NCBI GenBank assembly: GCA_030248215.1
Contig: JASANG010003767.1
Coordinates: 124,001-188,000, forward strand
Direction of reading: 5' to 3'
DNA: 64,000 nucleotides
Source: Enoplolaimus lenunculus
Taxonomy: Eukaryota; Nematoda; Enoplea; Enoplida; Thoracostomopsidae
Shown here piece after piece: positions 1-10,700 of this stretch. The notes under the pieces are model-generated. The model did no database searches, was not told the origin of the DNA, and saw only the letters and a list, made by a program, of their open reading frames with translations. Within the stretch, counting starts at the first letter, position 1. Each line of letters begins with the position of its first letter. The position numbers were made by a program, and so were the translations under genes.

Positions 1-66
1 AAGGGGTACCCTCTGGAGGAGCCGAATATATATAAGTCCCCCTCTTTTTCAGGTAACTACCTACAG
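1..66. mobile_element. TA-flanked MITE (GTGACCCG family), terminal fragment cut by window edge
   Basis: The 66 bases match the terminal part of the full copy at 61972-62427 (shared landmarks: ACCCTCTGGAG, then CTACAG followed by TA). The rest lies outside the window. Non-coding. Confidence 0.7.
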
Positions 67-782
67 TACGCCACTAACGAGCAGCATTGGAAAAAACTTA
101 CTTTGGTGAACTCGCTTGTCCATGATTAACCGCAGCTGAATACGCATTGCGATGTGCCAAAGCGAATGGATCATTACTTGCCATTAACATATCTTAAAAT
201 ATTAAAAACAATATTTCAAAATTGCTAATTGCACCAATTAACATTGCACAGCAATGCCGAGGTCTTGGATCCGATCCCGAGTGACCCAACAAAAATTTAG
301 GCACGCTCGTAAAAATTAAACCAAATACAGGTCATTCCAAAACGTTCAGAGGCTTGAAAAGAATCGATTCTGTACCAGAACATAAACTTTTTCAACGAAA
401 TTACGCATTGGATATTGTTTATATTGTGGCCAGTAGTGGACGTCGGCCTCAGATGAATGTTACGGAGCTTGGGCAGATCACTTTGGACCTTTATTGATAG
501 TATGGGGAGTACTCGGCCATCAATATCGGCGTGGGCAGGTGTTCGTGAGGCGTAGCATCGGCACTTATCTCATGCTTTGTTTCGGCTAATTTCTCAAATG
601 GCAATATCTATATTTTATGATCTAGTTTAATTTCATTTTAACTCTTTCCGTATATATACACTATCGCTGATCACAGATGGTACAGTGTTACGTCAAAGTG
701 TATGTATATTAAGCAGACGCTATACACCCGACATTCTACGGCGTGAATTTGAATTTGAAAAAGATTTAAAGTTGAAATAGCG

Positions 783-1014
783 TAAAGCCTTACTCACACA
801 TGCAAGTTTTTGCCGCGAGAACAAGCAGCTGCCACTTGCACTTGCAAGTTTTGTCCAAAATCCCGTTCGAAAACCGTGCAGCTGCATAAAAATCATTAAA
901 GATCATAGCTATAGGAAATTAGTTCACATGTGTGAATAACCTGAATTTATTGCAGCCGCTTTCTCATCGGGCGCAAGTTCTCGCAACAAAAACTTGCACG
1001 TGTGAATACCACTT
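783..1014. mobile_element. Inverted-repeat MITE (CACACGTGCAAG family)
   Basis: The ends are inverted copies: TAAAGCCTTACTCACACATG at the left against a right end reading outward as CTTGCACGTGTGAATA. A related full copy sits at 19240-19520 and a left half at 21971-22070. The body carries short GCAGCTGC palindromes. Non-coding; superfamily not assigned. Confidence 0.75.
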
Positions 1015-1020
1015 AATTTT

Positions 1021-1231
1021 ATTCGGGAAAGGGTTATGATCCAAAATATACCAATTCTGTCTTTTTAAGTAAAAACATTTAATAATTCAACTTTTAATCA
1101 GAATTCGCTCTTAAACTCGACTTAATTATATTCGGCAAAGGGATATGATCTAAAACATGCCAATTCTGTCTTTTATTAAGTAAAAACATTTAATAATTCA
1201 ACTTTTAATCAGAATTCGCTCTAAAACTAAC
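1021..1231. repeat. Two-copy tandem duplication, 109-bp unit
   Basis: Two units begin ATTCGG at 1021 and 1130. They share an almost unchanged core (AATTCTGTCTTTT and TTTAATAATTCAACTTTTAA), so the duplication is fairly recent. It abuts the MITE at 783-1014. Confidence 0.8.
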
Positions 1232-1636
1232 TTCTCGAATAGATATCGTTGTTGTGGTTCATATAGTTCATACCGTCTGGACTGTATCCAACAGGGCCTA
1301 AAACATACGAAAATGATATAAAATGCCATTATGGTAGGACATGGCTAAGAATCGCTTATTGTTTTCGCTGTAAAGTGTTTAAAGATTTGAATATGGTTCT
1401 TTCTAAACATTTTTTCAAACATTTTGATTCAATGCTGCGCTGTACGGGAGGAGGGGGTGTGGTTAAAAATTCTTACACCATGACATCCCTGGTGCATGTA
1501 CATCACTCTCTATACACTATTTTACTGTACAGGATGCGAAGTTTAGTTTTTTATAAGGAGGGCATCCGTAAACACGGCCCTGATAGGTGTATCGAGAACA
1601 ATTTTTAAACTTAAAATTTTTAAGTCGCAATAGTAA

Positions 1637-1793
1637 TTATATTTTAGCAAATCTACCAGGAGATGTGCCTGGACTGGCTCCAGACGATTTACGTCGACGC
1701 TGTTTGAACATAGTAACCACTGCTGCGCTCCGACCGGCACGATTGCTTTGATCTATCATTGGTTGGACAATCCTCCTTCGAGCATTAATGAAC
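1637..1793 (-). CDS. Meis: Meis exon J (recognition helix and C-terminus)
   Basis: It completes Trp and continues [20 protein letters not shown], invariant in MEIS proteins and carrying the Ile50, Asn51 and Arg residues of the TALE recognition helix. Then come a basic stretch ([11 protein letters not shown]) and SPGTSPG, ending RFAKI and TAA. The tail resembles alternative vertebrate and fish MEIS ends that read roughly VTVFKSRRRKPSS (from memory). A weak donor, CCTG|GTAGAT, 24 nt before the stop (6-7 codons) could instead lead to further exons below position 1637. No clear AATAAA was picked out just downstream. Confidence 0.93.
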
Positions 1794-4700
1794 CTGAAAA
1801 AATAAAAAAGAAATATAAAACAGAAATTATAAAAAAGAAATACAAAACAGAAATTATAAAAATAGCATATTTCAAGTGTTGACTTTTTATAACGCGATAT
1901 ATAACTGGTTATTAAACCGCGATAAAGTTAACACTGTAGTCAAGGAAGGGCCAACGGGAGTTGAGCCCCCTGGAAAAACTTTTGCCCCCAGAAGATTCTC
2001 AACCTTTCTTGTAAGTGAAAACCCTTATATGCCCCTCCTGAAAATTTTTTAGCTCCCTAGCACGGTAATATGGCTACGGGACTGCAGCTGCGCAAGATTT
2101 GCGGCCGTGCAACAGATTTCAAAATAAAAACAGCATAATTTTTGACGGTCAAAAACTGGTGGCTCTTGCACACCCATCACCCACGCGGGCTTAGGCTTTG
2201 GCGCAAACTTTAAATTTAGCTTTTGGAATAAGCTAATTCAAACAACCGAAGTCTAAACTTGTGGCTTTAAACGTTTACCTACTCCTACAGACGGGAAGGT
2301 GTACAAGAGTTTAAAATTTTATTAAAACGCTGCTATCGCTTGAAAATTGTATTACATGATGGCTTAAAACCAAACACTCGGAAATGAAAAAAACGCACAT
2401 TCTTCATCGTTATTGGTTGGAAACTTAAATTTTTTTAACTGTTAACCGAGAGTTGGAACAAAACTTAAGAGTATATTGCTCTCATTAATATACTCGCAGA
2501 CGAATCGAAAGCAAAAAAACGACTTTTTTCAAATTTCATTAAAATTCAAATTACATTTCACAACCAATTTTGAACTACATTCAAAACCATTAAAACAGAA
2601 TACTCATTTGAACCTGAAAATATAGCATTTGTCCCTGCCTACAGTATATATATGCCACCCCTGAACTATAACATTTCTTAACATATGGCTCTCAAGACAG
2701 ACCGAATAGGCTGCTGCTACAAGGCAGCCCACGAAAGATTAATAGCTATGGGGTCATGCGGTCGCCAATGAAAAATTATCTTAAATTTACTGAAATATAT
2801 AATCATTATCCGACGCTGGGATAAAGCCACCACAATTTCTCATGACCGCCGGGGTAATTATTTATCGACCTCGACTCTAATTTACATACATATATATGTG
2901 TGTATTTTCTGCACATATATACATGTATGCATTATACATGTTCATACACGTGTACGTTATATAAATTAAGCACAATTTTGAAAAGATTTCGTTTTTTAAC
3001 CAACTCAGCCGAGTATTTTCCTGGGGCCATTGCGATTTTGGTTAGGAAGTTGGGTTGAAGTTTCCATTCACAGTATCGGGAGTCACAAGCATTGATAAAT
3101 GAATGCCGGGTTACATTTGATTTTATAAATTTACTAAAGAAAGACACACAAATCAGATGATATATATATGTGTGTGTAGATGATATACCTACCGAACCAC
3201 AATGTATGTCCAGGTCAAAAACGTTCTCTCAAATTCAAAGCCGGAAAAAGTACGAAATACGGACCTACAAGAAGAATGAAAAACGGCCTGTTCTATAGAA
3301 TTTTAAGCTCTACATTCAACGGTGCTAATTTTAGTGCTTCTTGGTTACCAGCCCTGTGTGAAGTAAGTGAAATAGCAAGCGACCGTTGGTTGGAAAAATG
3401 CAACTTTTACGTATGCCAGGTTTATTTTTGGTACAAATTTTAAGCTTAAAAAAGTCGCGTAAACCCAATAACCCTAAAAAATAGGGCGTTGGACTCAGCG
3501 CATTTGAGTGAATAAAATAGTCGACATTGTGCGAAATTTACAAGGAGTACATATTCCGTATATGCGTCTTGAATGTCGATTTGTTCCGCTTTGAAACCTG
3601 GTTTCAGGAAACTATGCGCCAAAGACTTACCAGTTGTTAACCTGCAGATTTGTAAGCCCTGTTTCAGTGGAAAGCTGTTTCTTTTGTTCGTCAGAAGGAT
3701 ACGGATGCTGTAAGAAAATAAATTGAAAAATTATTTTTTTGTAAAATAAAATGTTTTAAATTTAGTGAACAACTTTCAACTTATAGAAAAATGTTGGAAT
3801 TAATAATTTGTTACCAAACAAGCCAAGAGCGACACAGTTACGGAGCAAAAATTCGTTATAGTTGTAATACCTGCAAAAAATTAAGCGTAAAAAAATATGC
3901 TGGCTTAATCTCTAAGCTTATACATTAGTCCAGCAATTAAATAACGTATCGCCAATTGGTAATAGGTAATAGACAAAGCTGAGAATAACGGCCACCGAAA
4001 ATGAGAACGCAATAGCTTAAAAGCAACTTACGCTAAGATGTTGAAACAGCCATGCTCGAAGGATATTTGTCGCGTTTTTTGGAAACATTCCTCGTTTTTT
4101 AGATGACCGACCACCGTTTCGAAAATCATCGCTGTCAAAATCGCCATCGCAGTCGCCCAAGTCGCCCGATGTTATACTCGCGTCACCTGAAACAACAAAC
4201 ATCAACCAATCACAGTTAGTTTGATGTTGACGGCAACCGACGAATCAGCGTAAATCATCTATGATGTGCTTACAATGCAATTTATTCGTCTGAAGCTCAC
4301 AATGTGTTTTGTAGTCAAACACTCCCCACCCATCAGATTTTCAAAATTTTCAGACTAATCGGCTGTTGTTCACTTTCCCGATCCATAGTTAAAATTAAAG
4401 CTTATGCTTTGACTTAGGCTCATATTTATATCTTTATGTAAAGTTTAAGCAAAGGTTTCGGTTTTTAGACGTTAGGATCAGGCAAGTTTTTTTTCCGACA
4501 CCTGAGTGACATCGTAAAAGAAATGTATAAGAGCCCACGAAATTTACAATATGGTCCCTGTTTTACTACTGGAACCACGTCTACGATAACTCTATATGTC
4601 ATTAGCTGTTACGTGTTCCTATCGTTGTATTCTAATCTCTACACGCGTATTAAAATTCCCTTGACATCAGCGGAACTAAATTGCGCACTGCCGTACGCCG

Positions 4701-7700
4701 TGTTTCCTAAAAACAACTACTGCATCGTGTAGTCTCTTGAGAACTAAACGGATTCGAAATTTAGACATATTTTCGATTTTAGATAAGTGTTAAACTCAGC
4801 TTTAAGTTTATTATTTTGATTTAACTATTCGATTTGCATAATCTTCCATTGAACAGAATTGTAGCCAGAGGCAAGCAGTTCGGACAGTTAGGATTTTATT
4901 TAGAAAGGGTATCACTTAAACATTTAAACATCCGTTCGTGGGGTAACGGCCCACGGGGACCTACCTTGGTCTGTAACGATTTTCAATCGGAACGTTTTCT
5001 CGATTTATTCCTGTGAGTTTTATAGCTGTTAAAACTAAAAAACCACTAACAACCAAAGCATTTAGAGAGTAAATTTCTTTTTCTCTAAATCTATATTCAT
5101 CTATTTGTCATTCGTCACGCATTTAGAAAATTATTTAGTTTCAAAGCCAAACACTGCGAGCCAGGAACGCAGCACAGAGGCCTGATCAGACTATTTTCGC
5201 TGGGGGTTGCAAAGTGATATTTTCGGGGGACACCAACTATTTTAGCAACACTATGCTCAAACGGGGGAAGCTTTGCGGGTTTGTGATTAAATGCGTAGCC
5301 AGGGCTTTTAAGTCCGAGGGTCAACGCAAGATAACCAACAGTTTAATAGCGATAGACACAATTTTGATACTTTCTTTTATGTAAAATTCAAGTTTCCACC
5401 GGTTCGATATGGGTCGCCATTGAAGGATGCGGTGCTTAAATCAGTGGCGCAACCAGAAATGTTCGACGTTGGCGAACAGCGGCAGTGGTGGATTCAGAAA
5501 TTTACAGCGAGATTTAGGTGAGAAAGAATTTAACGAATGGTTGCAAAAAATATAACGAAACACTAAATCGAGAGCGAAGCGAGCCAGAAACCAACGACAT
5601 TTTCTTTAAAATCACAATACTAAACTAACTCTGCTTTTAAGAGGGTCCATTTACGTGCCTTTCTATAAAACTTAAAGTCCTCAAGAGCGAAGAGAGCGAG
5701 AAGTCAAACGTGTTTTTTGAAGCAACACGACTCTATGGGCAAGAGTATGCTACTTCTGCGCTATCGCGGGGTACAAAATGTACCATCATACGTTGCATTT
5801 TTGGGAGGGGGTATATGTTGCTTGGACCGTTGAAAATTAGATTACACTGTCAATCCCAATAAGTTAATTAATCAAGTCACATAGAAAGTTAATTATTTCT
5901 GAGTTAATAGCAGTAAACTTAGCTCACTCTGAGTCGAGTTGATTCTCACAGTGAGTTGAGTTGACTCCGTGGAAGTTGATTATTTAAAACAGAATGAGTT
6001 AAATCAACTCAAAATTGTGAGTTCTGATAGTCCTAACTCAGACTGAGTGATTCAACTCATTCTGAGTTAAAATCAACTCACTGGAATTTACAGTGTATTA
6101 TAGTGGAGTAACTAAGTTGTTTGAATTTATTTAACAAGTGCAAGTTCAAAAAACCTGTAATGCTTACCCGCGTAAATAGGAGAGGGGTAAGCCAAAAACG
6201 CAACGTGCGCTAGGTACATTCTTTTGTGCACAGAATATAATCAGTTGCATATATACCCTTGTTAAAAGTGATCATCTAAATCTTGATATAAGCAAACATA
6301 GCAACAGGGCTCAGCATCCGACAAATAAGTTATATTCGACTTTGAGAGTATGTGTCTTCCAAGCAAAAAAATACGAATTCGACGTCGATGTAGCCGTGAA
6401 TTTTCATTCAAAGGGAAAAACATTACAAAATATGTGAAAATTTAATCGGAACATGCAATAGTTTCAACAATCCGGAGATAATACCAACTTAATTTGAGGG
6501 CGGAACGTACCAACGAAATTTTGAGTAGCACGACCTCCAGTGCCCGGGTGGGTACGCTCATGATTGTAGACGTGAATTTTCATTCAAAGGGAAAAACATT
6601 ACAAAATATGTGAAAATTTAATCGGAACATGCAATAGTTTCAACAATCCGGAGATAATACCAACTTAATTTGAGGGCGGAACGTACCAACGAAATTTTGA
6701 GTAGCACGACCTCCAGTGCCCGGGTGGGTACGCTCATGATTGTAGACGTGAATTTTCATTCAAAGGGAAAAACATTACAAAATATGTGAAAATTTAATCG
6801 GAACATGCAATAGTTTCAACAATCCGGAGATAATACCAACTTAATTTGAGGGCGGAACGTACCAACGAAATTTTGAGTAGCACGACCTCCAGTGCCCGGG
6901 TGGGTACGCTCATGATTGTAGACGTGAATTTTCATTCAAAGGGAAAAACATTACAAAATATGTGAAAATTTAATCGAAACATGCAATAGTCTCAACAATC
7001 CGGAGATAATACCAACTTAATTTGAGGGCGGAACGTACCAACGAAATTTTGAGTAGCACGACGTCCAGTGCCCGGGTGGGTACGCTCATGATGGTTCAAT
7101 AGGGGACGAAGGGCAGCACCCTAATAGAATTTGAAAACGAAACCTTTGTATTAGCATTTAATGCTACAATTGCGTTTAGCTTCTCACTCGCTTCGCTGTC
7201 GATGTGACAATTATCGCTTTTAGACTGGCTGCTGCGATACTACTACCAGCAGTTCTTTAACAATTCATGAACACTTTTGAGTGTACACGACTTCGTAGCT
7301 ACTGAAACATTCAAAAGGCCCCCCCATTGGACAATGACCGTGTCCTATTATTGAAGTATATTTGAGGTCGCAAAACAGTTGAACCCAGGCTTGGGCCGTT
7401 AGGCTCCGCGGGTCCTAAATTAAGGTCCATGCCGGTCTGGGACGACGGGCCTTGGCCCGAGCCGGTTCAACCTTGGTTTGTGCGATTTTTATACCGCTGC
7501 TAAAACTGCAATGGTCCCCAGACTGATATTGGATTTGAAGTCGGCTACGTACCTACTAAGTTTGAAAGTATAAAATCGTCAATATTGTAAATTTGTTTTC
7601 AACTCAAACTTTCAATTTCTATTAAATCAACATCGCAGATGCATGTGTAGTGTCGCATGGTCGTATAATATTTGTAAATGTATTATTGGCGGTAAAGGCT

Positions 7701-10700
7701 TTTTTCAAAGCTTCAACCAATCTCAATGCGTGTTGCAGATCGATAAGCATTGCTAAGAAAAAACAAGTTGCCGCAAACGTAATTCGAAACCAACGGAAAA
7801 ATTAAAGTCCCCATTATTCTGACAGCCACAAGATCGTATTAACGAAAAAATGTGTTTTTATAATTAATATTTTGTGATATCTGGATGTGTATTCTTGGAA
7901 TTTTGTCTAGGCGTATGCACTATTAAAAGTAAAAAATAAATAAAAAATAAACAAATAAATAAATATATATAACCAATTGGCCTGGGCCAATCTGCTATTC
8001 TGAGCAAACAGCAGATTCGTCTAGGCCAAATAGCGATTGTAAGATATAGCAAAACAACAGTATTGAAAAACCAACGCTGATTGGTTAACGGTATTGCGTA
8101 TGTCCACGTAATCCAATCCGATTGATCAGTTTAATAGCAGTTTAGCGTAAGCAAAACTGTTATTACAAAAAATAGCAGATTGGCCTAGGCCAATTCAGTA
8201 ATTAGCCTGAATAGCAGATTGGCCTACGACATATATATGATAAATGCGTACAGACATAAGAATATGTGTATAAATTTATGTACCAATACACTTATGGTCG
8301 TGATTTAAAATAGAAATAAAAAACAATTCTCTGAACTAATTTCCGCAGAAATTCAAAATATATATACTGTCTTAAAAATTCCATACTTCCTGTACAAACA
8401 CAGTTGCAAGTTACAAATGCAGTACATTAAACCACGGTCCAAAAGCGACTCGATAGCTTTCCAAAATTTTTGTCATAACAGAAGAATATCGGCTAGCCTT
8501 GTGACGATAAGGGCTTAAGGTATCCGGGACCTTTCGAACCTTTGAGATGGGCTCGTTCCAGGGACGCAACAGCTAATTTAAAATCGGTACAGACGTAGGG
8601 GAGCAATATATGAAAATGGAACGCAATGAATGACGCGAGTGAAGTGGGCCGAGCCGTCAAAATTTTTTGAAATCGTATGTAGAATCAGTTTTTCCCATGC
8701 CTTCAGGTGCTCGGCGAGCCCTCCTAAAGAGTGGATGGGATATGGTAGCCGCAGCGCTGCTTAAAACCCTGCCAAGTTTCGCAATGATTCTCTTTACTTT
8801 AAATAAACGTACCAATATCAGAGCAGTTATCCGAAGGCGGACCCCCACTTGACGGCGGATGCTGCTGTGGCGTATGCCCGTTATTCAACGAAAGCGGGAG
8901 ACCAGGATTGGTTCCGGGATTAAATTGATGGTCAGGGGGTCCGCCGCCGAGTTGAGTTGGAGTCATTGACCCGGCATCGGATCCAGAACTGCCAGAATGA
9001 TGGTGGGCCCCAGACGGAACGAGAGGTATTGTTTCCAGGATGGCTCCGCCCAAGGCCGAGGAAGGTCCACTTGACGGTGGCGGTACCGCTGGGCCATTCA
9101 CCACGGCCATATTGGACGCGGTTGCAGTGTCTTGAAGATCGTCTGATGAACTGTGTGCTGATAAAGGGGTAGCCAAGCGAACACAAACCTAAAACACAAT
9201 ATATACATGAAAAATACAGGTCAGAAAGTTAGTTTAGCCTTAAACCTAAGCGAAAAAATTAGTCTAAAGTCTAAATCTAGACTCGTTTCCTGTAACTACA
9301 AATACAAGACTTAAATCAAAATAACATGTGCCCATATAAATATCTTGCAAAACTAAACAGCGAGATATATGATGAATGAAATCAGTTTCTAACTTTAATT
9401 TTCAAGCTTAAGACCGCGAATCCTAAACGTAAGCCAAGGGCAGGTGCTAAGCAAGGTTAGAGGGCTTGTAGCTCACCGACAAAAAAATCGAGACTAATAA
9501 TTAAGGCCAATGTTACTTTAAGGGGCGTAACAATAGATTAAGCGTATTCCTAAGCCTAGGCGTTGCAAAAATGTGTTCCGTATCCTAAGCCTAAGCCTAA
9601 TCCTAAGCCTAAACACAAAAATACAATCTGGAATCTGAACCTACTTTTTAATGGACCCACCAGAAACCTGGACGCCCCTTAAAGTAACATGGGCCACAAT
9701 TAAAATAATGTGGAACACTACAAATACTAAAATAAGAAAAAATTATCTTTATGTCCTCGTAACCCATCCCCCGCCCAATCAAAATCATCCCTTGGTTTAT
9801 GCCTTTGACAGGATTTTTTTTTCACAGCCAATGGTGGGACTAAACTAAAATAAGATTCTGTACAAGTTTATGTTAGCAAAAGTCAAAACAACGTTCACTG
9901 CATTTAACCCCTTCTCACATTGAGTTGGCTATAGGCAACTCAGCGTAGTGTATATACGGTAAATAATATATCGCACCGTGTTTAACAGTTGTAACACGTA
10001 TACATAGTACTAAATCACCAAAAGACGTGAGAACCCCTCGGGCTCGAGCGTCAAGCTCCTATAGCTGAGTGGTGATGATATACGTCTCCCACTCCAGTCA
10101 CTGGAGTTCAAATCCTAGCATAAAAGTAGATCTCAGTGGAAATAGAAAATATTCATGTGAGAAAGGGTTAAAATCAGTACTTAAGATTAGAAAAAAGTCT
10201 TCAATCAATTTCATACTGGCACTAAAAAATTAAAATAGGCGCTAGCCAAATTTAGGCGTACATATTAGCGTCGCTTGTACCAGAAACAACAAAGCAATAA
10301 AGTTTTGAACCATTCGTTTGAAACATATTTTTTATTATTTTTAAGAGTCTTGATTCGTTTCAATTTTTAAACTTAGTCCACAGAACACATTCATCATTAT
10401 AATTGCCTATCGCCAAGATATTGTTAAAATTCTTCGTGCAAGAACGTAAGCCTAAGTCTCAGCCTGGAAGACATACGATGTTAAAATTCTTCGTGCAAGA
10501 ACCTTAGTATAAGTCTCAGCCTGGAAGACATACGATGTTAAAATTCTTCGTGCAAGAACCTAAGTCTAAGTCTCAGCCTAGAACATACCTTATGTTAAAT
10601 TCTTCGTGCAAGAACCTAAGCCTAAGTCTCAGTGTAGAAGACACTTTATATAATTCACACGTTTACATATCCCACTAATCGTATGCTTTATAGTTTAAAT

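Larger units (their letters stand above)
67..1636. other. DNA downstream of Meis
   Basis: Apart from the inverted-repeat element at 783-1014 and the tandem duplication at 1021-1231, nothing recognisable was seen. It could hold 3' UTR or further alternative exons of Meis. The two open frames of 65-77 codons here lack any family signature. Confidence 0.5.
4187..8812. other. Meis intron G-H (4626 bp)
   Basis: Contains the GAGTTGA-rich MITE (5843-6097), a fragment of the 7-bp-duplication MITE family (about 6165-6290), the 4x176-bp tandem array (6388-7092) and an inverted-repeat element (7963-8238). Between 4200 and 5840 and between 7100 and 7960 nothing specific was seen apart from GCGAAGCGAG-like motifs near 5575 and 7190 that recur elsewhere in the window. 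Confidence 0.6.

Noticed and set aside
6388-7092. CRISPR-like array
   Set aside because: Units are contiguous with no unique spacers, and the DNA is eukaryotic.
8667-9186. Several frames of 60-84 codons over Meis exon G
   Set aside because: Shadows of a GC-rich coding exon; the chosen frame alone fits splice phases and composition.
9560-9620. Interstitial telomere from the CTTAGGC / CCTAAG runs
   Set aside because: The runs lie inside MITEs with defined ends and target duplications and are too irregular for telomere remnants.
10053-10122. Functional tRNA gene
   Set aside because: The boxes are imperfect, the stems do not close, and it travels inside a mobile element.
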